64,000 bases of DNA from Cellulomonas phragmiteti (GCF_016862775.1 NZ_BONP01000020.1:1-64000); one strand, 5' to 3'. Positions 8,895 through 16,311 are shown, numbered from the stretch's first letter. Numbers and translations are program-made. The notes: generated from the letters alone by a model not told the origin.

Positions 8895-9210
8895 CGACCT
8901 GCACCGTCGCACGCACGCGCTGCGGCAGCAGCGCCAGCCGGTCGGCCGCCCGTGCCGCAAGAGCCGGCAGCTCCTCCGCAGGCACGGAGAACAGCGGCAC
9001 GCCCAGCACCGTGGCGACCTCGAAGACCATACCGATCGCCACGGTCGGCGCCCCCCGCTCGACCGAGCGCAGCGTCCCCGGGTCGATGCCCACCCGCTCG
9101 CAGACCTCCGCCACGCTCATCCGTCGCTCCCGGCGCGCGGCCGCGATCAGCGCTCCGAGGGTGGCCGTCGCGTGCTCGGTCGCTCGGGAGTACGTTCGGA
9201 CACGCCGCAT
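8881..9210 (-). CDS. hipB: HipB-like helix-turn-helix antitoxin/repressor
   Basis: A 109-residue protein from ATG 9210, which has a strong AGGAGG at 9219-9224 on the reverse strand; an upstream in-frame start at 9267 has none. The XRE-type HTH (about residues 18-72) shows L-I-A-A-A-R-R-E-R-R-M-S-V-x-E-V-C-E-R-V and later G-T-L-R-S-V-E-R-G. The acidic C-terminal tail (V-D-D-D-F) is short. The stop overlaps the hipA start, the usual antitoxin-first order, so the pair is translationally coupled. Confidence 0.85.
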   Translation of the reverse strand: MRRVRTYSRATEHATATLGALIAAARRERRMSVAEVCERVGIDPGTLRSVERGAPTVAIGMVFEVATVLGVPLFSVPAEELPALAARAADRLALLPQRVRATVQVDDDF

Positions 9211-9225
9211 GACCGCCACCTCCTG

Positions 9226-9252
9226 GAGGGAGTTTAACCACTCTTTACCCTC
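9226..9252 (-). promoter_or_regulatory. Candidate HipB operator in the hipBA promoter
   Basis: The 41-base gap before hipB is markedly AT-rich for this genome and holds the inverted repeat GAGGG (9226-9230) N17 CCCTC (9248-9252) flanking TTTAAC and TTTACC. Spacing between half-sites of about two helical turns suits a dimeric HTH repressor. It does not match the E. coli HipB TATCC-N8-GGATA consensus. Confidence 0.35.
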
Positions 9253-9806
9253 TAAGGCTGGATACATTCCTCCCGCACCCGGCGCTCACAGCCGAAAGTG
9301 TGCCGATCGAGGGCTGCGCGGGGCCGGCGACGTGACGCATCCGCTCGGCGCGGCCCCTGCGCTCCCCGCCACACCACGACCACCACGGTGACGCAGGCCA
9401 GCACCGTCCACACATCGGTCGCGTCGGGCTGGACGACCACCCGGACCGGTGCGACGGCCCCGCCCACGAGCGCGTCGACCGGGAACCGCAGCGCACCGAC
9501 CACGGCGGTGTACACGTCCCGCACCGCCTCGGAGAGCTTGACCGCCGCGAAGACCAGGGCCGTCACGGCGGCCACGACCGACGCCGGGACGACCGAGGGT
9601 GGGCGCCGCGTGACGACGTCGCGCGCCGCGAGCAGCAGGAACGGGAAGAACGCCAACCCGGCGACGTCGGACAGCTTGCCGGTCACCCAGCCCGGCGCCG
9701 CCGCCTTGAGCACGTGGTCGTTGAGCAGCAGGACCGCGAGCGCGACCAGCGGCACGGGGTGCAGCACGATCTCGCCCGGCACCCGGGCCGCGTCGGGCGG
9801 CCTCAT
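9252..9806 (-). CDS. Integral membrane protein of unknown function
   Basis: A 184-residue protein from ATG 9806. It begins with a short leader, a hydrophobic helix (about 17-28), then N-D-H-V-L-K and a conserved-looking G-K-L-S-D-V-A-G segment, followed by three more hydrophobic helices to about residue 150 and a basic tail. I do not recognise a named domain. It overlaps the upstream lipoprotein-like gene by 4 bases (ATGA), so the two form a bicistron that reads toward hipBA. Confidence 0.6.
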   Translation of the reverse strand: MRPPDAARVPGEIVLHPVPLVALAVLLLNDHVLKAAAPGWVTGKLSDVAGLAFFPFLLLAARDVVTRRPPSVVPASVVAAVTALVFAAVKLSEAVRDVYTAVVGALRFPVDALVGGAVAPVRVVVQPDATDVWTVLACVTVVVVVWRGAQGPRRADASRRRPRAALDRHTFGCERRVREECIQP

Positions 9807-10375
9807 GAGCCGTCCTCGCCGGGCGGGTCGAGCAAGAGCCGGTCGACCGCCCCGCTCATGCCGCCGAGGTGCAGGGTCACCGGTGTCGGCACGTCGACGG
9901 GGAGCAGGAACGTCACGCTCGCCCAGGCCTCGTACCCGTCACTGCCCTCGACCGGCGAGGGACGCCAACCGTACGACGCCACGCCTTGCACGGACCACGT
10001 CCGGCCGCGCCCGTCGCTCACCGTGAGGGTGCGCAACAGGTCCTCCGGGACGGGCTCGGGATCCCGCCCGTCGAAGGTCAGGCCGACGTCCACGGGGACG
10101 TCGGCGTCGTCTGCGGAGAGACAGCTCGGCGTGCGCACCCAGACGTACCGGGCCCCGTACCCGCCGCCGAGGAACGACGACGGGGTCGCGGGCCAGGTCT
10201 GCTCGTCGTCGTACTCCTGAGGGCCGTAGAACGCGCTCACCTCACCGTCGGACGTCGGCTCGGGGCACCGCTCGAACCCTGGCGAGGTCGCCACGCTGGC
10301 CACCGCTCCGACCAGGAGCACAGCGGCGACGGCGGCGGAGCGCAGGCGGGACGGTCGCGGCAGGTGCGTCGTCAT
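9803..10375 (-). CDS. Secreted hypothetical protein with N-terminal signal anchor
   Basis: A 190-residue protein from ATG 10375. A basic start followed by an Ala/Val-rich hydrophobic core at about 11-28 is a signal peptide or anchor. The remainder is predicted mainly beta strand, with two cysteines (near 37 and 84) that could form a disulphide, and an Asp/Glu-rich exposed surface. No domain recognised. Translationally coupled to the following membrane protein, which suggests the two products meet at the membrane. Confidence 0.6.
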   Translation of the reverse strand: MTTHLPRPSRLRSAAVAAVLLVGAVASVATSPGFERCPEPTSDGEVSAFYGPQEYDDEQTWPATPSSFLGGGYGARYVWVRTPSCLSADDADVPVDVGLTFDGRDPEPVPEDLLRTLTVSDGRGRTWSVQGVASYGWRPSPVEGSDGYEAWASVTFLLPVDVPTPVTLHLGGMSGAVDRLLLDPPGEDGS

Positions 10376-10759
10376 GGCGGCACCGTAGGGCGAGGTCGCA
10401 GGTCGCGTGGGCGTCGATGCCGATCTGTCACCGTGCCGACGCGGCGCCGAGACCAGGGACCGGACGAACCGGGCAGACGACCGTCTCCCCGGAGACGATC
10501 TCACTCCCTCCATGAGCTCGACGGCCCGGGATCTGTGGTTCGAGACCGTCGACGGCGTCGACCGCTACCCGCGCCGCGGCAGAGCGGCACCAGCAGGGCC
10601 GGCAGGGTGCGGGAGGGGCCCGAGCCGAGCCCGCAGCGGCGAGAGCCCGCCCGCCTGGCGACGAGCCGCGTACCCTGGGTGCGCGGACCTGCGCGGCTGA
10701 CCAGGGGATTCTCTCTCGAGCTGTCTCGAGCCTGGTCTCAGTGAAGGAGCGCTTGTCCC
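10376..10759. other. Non-coding stretch between the envelope bicistron and tRNA-Lys
   Basis: 384 bases with no convincing gene. Reading frames here lack a ribosome site and recognisable sequence. A repeated TCTCGAG separated by a few bases lies around 10713-10729 just upstream of the tRNA. The leftward bicistron's promoter and the tRNA promoter must both lie here, but I could not fix either confidently. Confidence 0.5.
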
Positions 10760-10835
10760 GGGCCTCTAGCTCAACTGGCAGAGCAGCGGACTTTTAATCC
10801 GCGGGTTGTGGGTTCGATCCCCACGGGGCCCACCA
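10760..10835 (+). tRNA. tRNA-Lys (anticodon TTT)
   Basis: 76 bases with encoded CCA. The acceptor stem GGGCCTC pairs with GGGGCCC (one G-T pair), discriminator A at 10832. The anticodon stem is GCGGA/TCCGC with loop CTTTTAA, giving anticodon TTT at 10793-10795. The T arm contains GGTTCGATCC. The 3' half is duplicated at 13439-13475, marking it as an integration site. Confidence 0.95.
10798..10834 (+). repeat. attL-like copy: 3' end of tRNA-Lys
   Basis: These 37 bases of the tRNA gene, from the 3' side of the anticodon stem through the CC of CCA, recur at 13439-13475 with one mismatch (G10808 versus C13449). Integrases of actinobacterial elements typically recombine at tRNA 3' ends and leave such a pair. 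This copy keeps the tRNA intact. Confidence 0.8.
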
Positions 10836-11022
10836 TCGCAGGTCTCTGAACTGCACAGACGCTGCTCCACGACTGACATCGCGGCTGGCCGGGATGTCTC
10901 TTGTGGCAGTTTGGGGCAGGAAACGGGTCGCAGCCACAGATGGACGGTCACCGGTCGCGTCTGCGATGAGGGCATCGACGGTGTCGCGATAGGAGCGGGT
11001 CATGCCCCCAGATGTGCGGCGG

Positions 11023-11274
11023 TCAGGCGACGGCGTGGAGGACCTGGCGGCTCTGCAGGTAGGGCCCGAGCCGCCCGCGGGTGATCCCGGTCGCCGCCGA
11101 CAGCATGCGGTCCGAGGCATCCGGGTCGGCGGCCAGCGCTGCTTCGACGGCGGCGATCTCGGCGTCGGTCAGCGTGACCTCGCGGGCACCGGCTGCTGCC
11201 GGGCGAGGTGCGCGGGGTGACGACACGGCCGTCCGCGCGCTCTCGATCGACAGGTCCATCCAGCGGGTGAGCAC
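11023..11274 (-). pseudogene. Remnant of an unidentified gene, possibly DNA-binding
   Basis: An 83-residue frame with strong GC3 coding bias and the segment D-A-E-I-A-A-V-E-A-A-L-A-A-D-P-D-A-S-D followed by T-G-I-T-R-G-R-L-G-P-Y-L-Q-S-R, which could be a helix-turn-helix. Coding-like sequence continues upstream of the first usable start at 11274 without a ribosome site, so this looks like the 3' end of a truncated gene. No family assigned. Confidence 0.4.
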
Positions 11275-11458
11275 GACACGGTCGACGAGGGCGTGCTCAA
11301 CTGGCCGACCCGCTCGTCCCCAACTAGCCCGAGACCGGCTGTCCGTCGACCTCCTCGCTTTGTGACCCCAGCACCGGGACGACCCCCGCCTGCATGGCTC
11401 GGGGGCCGCCCTGGTGCACAGGCACGCTCACCTCATAGCGGTCGCGCCCGCAGGCCGC

Positions 11459-11704
11459 TCAGCCCCTCCGGCGAGCGGCGCGGACCGTCAGGAGCACCCC
11501 GCCGACCAAGGCGGCCATGATCAGTGCCCACCCGGCGAAGGTCCAGCCCATGAGTTCGTCGGGTACCCCGCAGCCGAACGAGGAGTCCTCGTACTCGCAG
11601 GACGCCCATGGTTGCAGCAGTAGCACGACCGAAGCCACGGCGCTGGTGACCATGAGCAACGGTCCTGCGATGTTCGTCCGCCTGGACGCCGACGGCTCGG
11701 TCAT
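11459..11704 (-). CDS. Small two-helix membrane protein
   Basis: An 81-residue protein from ATG 11704 with two hydrophobic helices (about 13-31 and 53-75) separated by an acidic loop with two cysteines (C36, C45), and a basic tail. The start overlaps the stop of the DUF2599 gene by 4 bases (ATGA, 11701-11704), so it is translationally coupled to it and lies second in the unit. It may be a partner or immunity-like protein, but nothing in the sequence proves this. Confidence 0.6.
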   Translation of the reverse strand: MTEPSASRRTNIAGPLLMVTSAVASVVLLLQPWASCEYEDSSFGCGVPDELMGWTFAGWALIMAALVGGVLLTVRAARRRG

Positions 11705-12546
11705 CCGCGCTCACCGCCGTTGGCCGTCAGCCAGTTGCACCGGTGCGATGCGACGTGCCGTCCCCACCCGTTGGGCCGGTTGGGGCGGAACTTCTCCAGG
11801 TTCCAGTCCCCAGCCAGGTTGAAGTATCCGCCGGCGACGTGGCATTCGTACTGCTGGTGCAGGCTCAGCTTCTCGGTCACGCGCGGCTGCTTCGCCGCCA
11901 CCTCGGCCCATCCTGCGGTGAAGAAGATGGTGAGGTTGCCTGCCGCCGGTAGGTGCATCGCCTGCCCCCAGGTGGACTTGGTCGCGTTGACCCGCAGGTC
12001 GCCACGGTCAGTGTGCCGCCAGACATTCGAGAATAGGTCGATACCGAGCCACGGGTCGGCGACGACTGGGTACGTCACGCCTTCGGTACGGTGGTCGACG
12101 ACCTGGGTGATGACACCGTCGGTGACTTCGAACCGAGTGGGAACGGCGACTCCGGCTGCGTCCACCGCCCACGGCGCTGCTGCGCCGAGCACGATACGGC
12201 CGGCCTGGTCGAGTAGGACTACGCCACCGTTGCCCAGGGTGTGCCACTGCGCATCGTCGTCAGCGTCGATGGTGAATGGGTAGTGCGTGGGGGAGTCCTG
12301 GCCGGTGATCGAGTAGATCACCTGTACCGAGCCATCGTCCTTCTCTAGCGCGGCGAACGCGGTGTCCTCCTCGGTCACGACGACCGCGTCACCAGTGGTG
12401 AGTTCTCCGACCCGTGCGCTGTCTCCGACGGGTATGGCGACGGTGACGTCATCGGCGAGCTCGAGCTGGGCGACGCCGGCGTCGAGGTCAAGCGCCAGCG
12501 TGATCCGCCAGGAGGAGCGCCACCGCGGGAAGGGTGGAGACCTCAT
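11701..12546 (-). CDS. DUF2599-domain protein, probably N-terminally truncated
   Basis: About 281 residues if the ATG at 12546 is used; the frame is open upstream to 12756 but neither point has a ribosome site. The N-terminal part has alternating strands (A-V-V-V-T-E-E-D-T and similar). D-P-W-L-G near residue 168 precedes the DUF2599-type C-terminus with G-W-A-E-V, Q-Q-Y-E-C-H-V-A-G, N-L-E-K and a final S-H-R-C-N-W. Relatives are usually exported, but no signal peptide is seen here, and the 5' end probably lost it during rearrangement. The function of DUF2599 is unknown to me. Confidence 0.6.
   Translation of the reverse strand: MRSPPFPRWRSSWRITLALDLDAGVAQLELADDVTVAIPVGDSARVGELTTGDAVVVTEEDTAFAALEKDDGSVQVIYSITGQDSPTHYPFTIDADDDAQWHTLGNGGVVLLDQAGRIVLGAAAPWAVDAAGVAVPTRFEVTDGVITQVVDHRTEGVTYPVVADPWLGIDLFSNVWRHTDRGDLRVNATKSTWGQAMHLPAAGNLTIFFTAGWAEVAAKQPRVTEKLSLHQQYECHVAGGYFNLAGDWNLEKFRPNRPNGWGRHVASHRCNWLTANGGERG
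12035..12110. repeat. DUF2599 gene segment duplicated at 13330-13404
   Basis: 76 bases inside the DUF2599 gene (encoding the D-P-W-L-G-I-D-L region) recur next to the right att site with several substitutions and a one-base deletion. This shows a second copy of the gene once lay in, or was recombined out of, the islet. Confidence 0.75.
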
Positions 12547-12652
12547 GACGACCGGGGCGCCGAGGCAGGTCGTGAACTTGCAGCTCATCGTCGATGTCAG
12601 CGCCAGGGAACGCGGCCTCCCCGGCGGCGGTGCACACGCGCCTACTCCAGGT

Positions 12653-12674
12653 CGGTAGGAATGACGGTAGGAAT
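12653..12674 (+). promoter_or_regulatory. Tandem CGGTAGGAAT repeats upstream of the MazEF-type pair
   Basis: CGGTAGGAAT occurs at 12653-12662 and 12665-12674, a direct repeat with a 12-base period ending 18 bases before the antitoxin ATG. Position and spacing suggest an autoregulatory binding site for the ribbon-helix-helix-like antitoxin. Confidence 0.45.
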
Positions 12675-12692
12675 CGCCGTACGCTGCTCGGT

Positions 12693-12923
12693 ATGAAGGT
12701 GTCCGTGAGCTTGCCGGAAGCCGATGTCGAGACCCTCCGCCGGTTTGCTGCCACACAGCCCGGTGTCACCGGGCTGTCCGGTGCGGTCCAGGCCGCCGTG
12801 CGGGCACTTCGCGAACGTGAGCTCCTTGCCGAGTACGACGTCGCGACCGCCGAGTGGGCCGAGTCCGGGCAGGCTGAGGACTGGGCCACGGTGAGCGCCG
12901 ACGGCCTCGCCGAGCGCCCGTGA
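12693..12923 (+). CDS. Antitoxin of a MazEF-type pair (ribbon-helix-helix-like)
   Basis: A 76-residue protein from ATG 12693. The N-terminal K-V-S-V-S-L-P-E-A-D-V strand followed by two helices resembles ribbon-helix-helix antitoxins that bind operator DNA as dimers. The acidic C-terminal half (A-E-W-A-E-S, E-D-W) would neutralise the toxin. Its stop overlaps the toxin start by 4 bases (GTGA), giving translational coupling and the standard antitoxin-toxin order. Confidence 0.8.
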   Translation: MKVSVSLPEADVETLRRFAATQPGVTGLSGAVQAAVRALRERELLAEYDVATAEWAESGQAEDWATVSADGLAERP

Positions 12924-13267
12924 GGGGCGAGATCTGGCTGGTCAACCTCGATCCTGTCGTCGGATCGGAAGCGTTCAAGACACGCCCTGCTGTCATCGTC
13001 GGGCGTGCGCCGCTCGCTCACCGGGCCATGGCGAACGGCCGCGGTGTCGTGCCAGTCGTTCCGGTGACGTCGAACACCGAGCGGGTGCTGTCCTTCCAGG
13101 CGCTGCTGCCTGCCGCACGAACCGGCCTGGACGGGGACTCGAAAGCGCAGTGCGAACAGCTGCGCGCCGTGGACGTCGCGTGCCTCGTCGAGCACGTCGG
13201 CACCGTTCCCGATGACGTCATGGTCACGGTCGACGCGGGCATCCGTGTCTGGCTGGACCTGCCCTGA
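12920..13267 (+). CDS. MazF/PemK-family endoribonuclease toxin
   Basis: A 115-residue protein from GTG 12920. Family signatures are R-G-E-I-W-L-V-N-L-D-P-V-V-G-S-E near the start, K-T-R-P-A-V-I-V around 28-35, V-P-V-V-P-V-T-S-N near 52, and E-Q-L-R-A-V-D-V near 87. The conserved Arg and Thr/Ser of the SH3-like barrel that cut RNA are present. Full length for the family, so likely active. Lies within the tRNA-flanked islet, where it may stabilise the segment. Confidence 0.88.
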   Translation: MRGEIWLVNLDPVVGSEAFKTRPAVIVGRAPLAHRAMANGRGVVPVVPVTSNTERVLSFQALLPAARTGLDGDSKAQCEQLRAVDVACLVEHVGTVPDDVMVTVDAGIRVWLDLP

Positions 13268-13329
13268 CCTGCGGCGTCAGACGCGCCGGCTCCCGGTCCA
13301 CTGCCGGGCCGGGCCGGGTTCGAGGAGAC

Positions 13330-13404
13330 AGGTCGATACCGAGCCACAGTCGGCGACGACCGGCTACGTCACGCCTTCGGTGCGGCGGTCCACGACCTGG
13401 GTGA
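13330..13404 (-). pseudogene. Degenerate DUF2599 gene fragment
   Basis: 75 bases resembling 12035-12110 of the intact gene (same strand) but with a one-base deletion that breaks the frame and no flanking coding sequence. It abuts the right-hand tRNA repeat. Confidence 0.65.
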
Positions 13405-13438
13405 CTGACCGGAACTGCTCGCAGGCCGGGTGATCTCG

Positions 13439-13475
13439 TCCGCGGGTTCTGGGTTCGATCCCCACGGGGCCCACC
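13439..13475 (+). repeat. attR-like partial tRNA-Lys copy
   Basis: 37 bases matching the 3' half of tRNA-Lys at 10798-10834 with one mismatch. No 5' half precedes it, so it is not a tRNA gene but the distal attachment scar of the islet. Confidence 0.85.
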
Positions 13476-13496
13476 TGCAGCTCCCGCCCGGTGTGC

Positions 13497-13538
13497 CCGG
13501 CGGCCCGGCGCTCGCACGCCGGACTGCCGGGCCGCCGG
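13497..13538 (-). terminator. Hairpin terminator downstream of the beta-helix gene
   Basis: A perfect 13-bp inverted repeat, CCGGCGGCCCGGC at 13497-13509 with its complement at 13526-13538, located 48 bases beyond the leftward gene's stop. It may also insulate the islet. Confidence 0.6.
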
Positions 13539-13585
13539 TCGTCCGGGACCCGCTCGGGCGTGATCCGCCCGACGCGACACCCCTG

Positions 13586-14695
13586 TCAGGAGGTGCCGCC
13601 GCAGACCACCCCGACGCACTGCGGGGCGTTGCCGTTGCCCTGGGCCCGGTTGCCGCCCAGGTCGGTGGCGTTCGGTGCGTGAAGGCCCCAGCCGGTGTTC
13701 CTGGTCGCGGTGTTGTCCCCGAGCTCCAGGTCCGGGTCCTGCGACACGATGCCGTCGCCGTTGCGGAGGAACCTGTTGCCGGTGAGCGTGTCGAGCGGCG
13801 AACCCGGGGTGCCGGCCTCGCCGGCGTACCCCGTGCCGTTGCCGGTGAACGTGCTGCGGGTCAGCTCGAGGCCGAGCTCGTAGCTGCTGCGGACGCCCGT
13901 CTGGTTGCCGGTGAACGTCGAGCCGTCGATGCGCGCCGTCGAGAAGGCGCCCTGGTAGCCCGTGCCGTTGTCGGTGAACACGCTCGCCCGGACCGTGAGG
14001 TCACCGGCGTCCTGGAACACGGCCTCGCTCGAGTTGCGCCGGAAGGTGCTGCGCTCGACCGTGCAGGTCACGCTGCACACCAGCCCGATGGCGTTGTCCT
14101 CGAACGTCGAGCGCGACACCACCGCGGTGCCGCTCCACGCGAGCTCGACGCCCCGGTTGTTCTGGCTGACGGTGCTGCCGGTGATCTCGATGCGGCGCAG
14201 GTAGGCCGTGGACACGCCGGCGATGTTCCCGGTGACCGTTGAGTTGACGAGCCGCACGTCCGCCTCGTTCTCGTCGAACATGTCGCCGAACCCGGCGACG
14301 CCCAGGGAGTTCCCCTCGGCGGTGATGCCGCGGATCGTCTTGGCACCCGGGCCCGAGACGTACACGCCGTTGTAGAACCCCACGATGCGGCCGTTGCGGA
14401 CCTGGGCGTCGCCGACCCCCGAGAGGTGGACGCCGGTGCCGCCCTGCGACGCACCCGGCCCCTGGAGCGTGCGGCCGCGCAGGTCGAGCGAGCCGCCCGC
14501 CCCGACGACGACCCCGGTGTCGCTGCACACGAGGTCCCGCGCGAGGTACGCGGGCCCGGTGACGGTCTGCCCGCACGCGGTGACGGGCGTCGGCCGGGCA
14601 GGCGGTCCCGCGTGCGCCGGTGCTGCCTGGGCCGGTCCGGCGAGGACGAGCGTGGCGCCTGCGAGGACGGTCACGACGACGGACGTGGTGCGCAT
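13586..14695 (-). CDS. Secreted right-handed parallel beta-helix protein
   Basis: A 369-residue protein from ATG 14695. Residues 1-25 are a signal peptide ending A-Q-A-A. The body repeats degenerate 20-25-residue turns such as S-T-F-x-x-N-x-x-G and N-S-T-V-T-G-N, the pattern of pectate-lyase-like right-handed beta helices. Four cysteines (about 41, 56, 207, 211) could form disulphides, and two more sit in the C-terminal C-V-G-V-V-C. Such proteins bind or cleave polysaccharide. No catalytic residues could be assigned. Divergent from a sugar transporter with shared regulatory sites between. Confidence 0.8.
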   Translation of the reverse strand: MRTTSVVVTVLAGATLVLAGPAQAAPAHAGPPARPTPVTACGQTVTGPAYLARDLVCSDTGVVVGAGGSLDLRGRTLQGPGASQGGTGVHLSGVGDAQVRNGRIVGFYNGVYVSGPGAKTIRGITAEGNSLGVAGFGDMFDENEADVRLVNSTVTGNIAGVSTAYLRRIEITGSTVSQNNRGVELAWSGTAVVSRSTFEDNAIGLVCSVTCTVERSTFRRNSSEAVFQDAGDLTVRASVFTDNGTGYQGAFSTARIDGSTFTGNQTGVRSSYELGLELTRSTFTGNGTGYAGEAGTPGSPLDTLTGNRFLRNGDGIVSQDPDLELGDNTATRNTGWGLHAPNATDLGGNRAQGNGNAPQCVGVVCGGTS

Positions 14696-14808
14696 GTGGT
14701 TCCCCCTTGTCCGGGCCCACCTCCGCGTGGGCCACCGGCGCCAGGATGGCGAGCCGGCGCCCGGTCTGTCCGCTTTCCTGCCGGTTTTTCACCCTCCCGC
14801 TCCAGCAC

Positions 14809-14832
14809 GGCAGCTCGGTGCACCGAGCTGCC
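14809..14832. promoter_or_regulatory. 24-bp perfect palindrome in the divergent promoter
   Basis: GGCAGCTCGGTG (14809-14820) followed immediately by its exact complement CACCGAGCTGCC (14821-14832). It lies between the starts of the beta-helix gene (leftward) and the sugar transporter (rightward). No loop separates the arms, which suits an operator better than a terminator. Confidence 0.6.
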
Positions 14833-14855
14833 ATCTCGTGCCGACCGTCCGACCG

Positions 14856-14871
14856 GGTGATACACATCACA
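14856..14871 (+). promoter_or_regulatory. CRP/GlxR-like box upstream of the sugar transporter
   Basis: GGTGATACACATCACA matches the actinobacterial CRP/GlxR pattern TGTGA-N6-TCACA at 9 of 10 defined positions. It ends 24 bases before the transporter ATG, so binding near the transcription start would most likely repress, linking uptake to cAMP/carbon status. The binding protein is inferred. Confidence 0.55.
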
Positions 14872-14895
14872 GGACGGTCGAGCAGGGGAGACACG

Positions 14896-16311
14896 ATGGC
14901 TGACAGCGCACCGACGGTCGAGCGGTACCACGCGGGCCGGGTGATCATGCTCGCGGTCGTCGCCGCCCTCGGCGGCTTCCTCTTCGGCTTCGACACCGCC
15001 GTGGTCAACGGCGCGGTCGTGGCCGTCCGCGCCGAGTTCGAGATGGGCGCGGGGCTCACGGGTTTCGTGGTCTCGTCCGCCCTGCTCGGCTGCATCGCGG
15101 GCGCCTACCTCGCCGGCCGGCTGGCGGACCGTCAGGGCCGCATCCGGGTCATGGTGCTCGCCGCCGCGCTCTTCATGATCAGCGCCATCGGGTCGGGACT
15201 CGCCGTCGGGCCCGTCGACCTCATCGTCTGGCGGCTCGTCGGCGGCGTCGGGGTGGGCGCCGCGTCCGTCATCGCCCCCGCGTACATCGCGGAGATCTCC
15301 CCCGCCGCCGTCCGTGGTCGCCTCGGCTCGCTGCAGCAGCTGGCGATCGTCACCGGCATCTTCGTCGCCCTGCTCTCCGACGCGCTGCTCGCCAACATCG
15401 CCGGTGGCGCCGCCGAGGAGCTGTGGCTGGGCCTGGCCGCCTGGCGGTGGATGTTCCTGGTCGAGGTGATCCCCGCGCTCGCCTACGGGATCCTCGCCCT
15501 GCAGATCCCGGAGTCCCCGCGGTTCCTCGTCGCCAAGGGCGAGCTGGAGCGTGCCCGTTCCGTGCTCGGTGAGGTGCTCGTCACGGGCGTCAAGGAGCGG
15601 ATCGAGGAGATCCGCAAGACCGTCACGCAGGAGGCCCGGACGTCGTTCGCCGACCTGCGCAAGCCGTCCGGTGGCCTGCTGCCGATCGTCTGGATCGGCA
15701 TCGCCCTGTCGGTGTTCCAGCAGTTCGTGGGGATCAACGTCATCTTCTACTACTCCTCCACGCTGTGGCAGTCGGTGGGGTTCACCGAGGAGGACGCCCT
15801 CACCCAGACGGTCATCACCTCGGTCACCAACATCGTCGTGACCATCGTGGCGATCTCCTTGATCGACAAGATCGGCCGCCGCACGCTGCTGCTCATCGGC
15901 TCCGCCGGCATGTTCGTCACCCTCGGGGTCCTGGCGGTGGTGTTCGGGACCGCGAACCTTGTCGAGAACGCCGACGGCGTCCTCGAGCCGATCCTCGGGG
16001 ACACGCAGGGCGTGATCGCGCTGATCGCGGCCAACGGGTTCGTCGTCTTCTTCGGGATGTCCTGGGGCCCTGCGGTGTGGGTCCTGCTCGGTGAGATGTT
16101 CAACAACCGCATCCGCGGCACCGCGCTGGGACTGGCCGCCGCCGCGCAGTGGCTGGCGAACTTCCTCATCTCGACGACGTTCCCCGCCATGGCCGAGGTC
16201 GGGCTGTCGTTCGCGTACGGCTTCTACACGGTCTTCGCGCTGCTCTCGCTGTTCTTCGTCGCCAGGTTCGTGCCCGAGACCAAGGGCCGCCAGCTGGAGG
16301 ACATGGCCTGA
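14896..16311 (+). CDS. Sugar-porter-family MFS transporter (proton symporter type)
   Basis: A 471-residue protein from ATG 14896 with GGGGAG at 14885-14890. Twelve hydrophobic helices and the sugar-porter signatures are visible: G-F-L-F-G-F-D-T-A near 30, G-R-L-A-D-R-Q-G-R near 75, P-E-S-P-R-F-L near 205, Q-Q-F-V-G-I-N in helix 7, I-G-R-R-T-L in the loop after helix 8, and P-E-T-K-G-R at the end. It resembles XylE/GalP/IolT-type hexose, pentose or inositol symporters; the exact sugar is not readable. The divergent beta-helix gene may act on the polysaccharide source of the sugar. Confidence 0.92.
   Translation: MADSAPTVERYHAGRVIMLAVVAALGGFLFGFDTAVVNGAVVAVRAEFEMGAGLTGFVVSSALLGCIAGAYLAGRLADRQGRIRVMVLAAALFMISAIGSGLAVGPVDLIVWRLVGGVGVGAASVIAPAYIAEISPAAVRGRLGSLQQLAIVTGIFVALLSDALLANIAGGAAEELWLGLAAWRWMFLVEVIPALAYGILALQIPESPRFLVAKGELERARSVLGEVLVTGVKERIEEIRKTVTQEARTSFADLRKPSGGLLPIVWIGIALSVFQQFVGINVIFYYSSTLWQSVGFTEEDALTQTVITSVTNIVVTIVAISLIDKIGRRTLLLIGSAGMFVTLGVLAVVFGTANLVENADGVLEPILGDTQGVIALIAANGFVVFFGMSWGPAVWVLLGEMFNNRIRGTALGLAAAAQWLANFLISTTFPAMAEVGLSFAYGFYTVFALLSLFFVARFVPETKGRQLEDMA

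Larger units (their letters stand above)
10836..13475. mobile_element. Cryptic 2.6-kb genomic islet inserted at tRNA-Lys
   Basis: Bounded by the 37-bp tRNA-derived repeats. Base composition is visibly less GC-rich than on either side. Contents are a 3' gene fragment, a two-gene membrane/DUF2599 unit, a MazEF-type toxin-antitoxin pair and a degenerate second DUF2599 piece next to the right repeat. No integrase, excisionase or replication gene is visible, so it is presumably a deleted remnant or depends on an integrase elsewhere. Stabilisation by the toxin-antitoxin pair is an inference. Confidence 0.7.

Noticed and set aside
10766-10975. Reverse-strand peptide containing GDRTHNPRIKSP near tRNA-Lys, and the similar GDRTQNPRTRSP near 13450
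   Set aside because: A well-known artefact of translating the antisense strand of a tRNA 3' half; not a protein.
13439-13475. A second tRNA gene
   Set aside because: Only the 3' half is present; no acceptor 5' strand, D arm or anticodon stem 5' side. It is an att scar.
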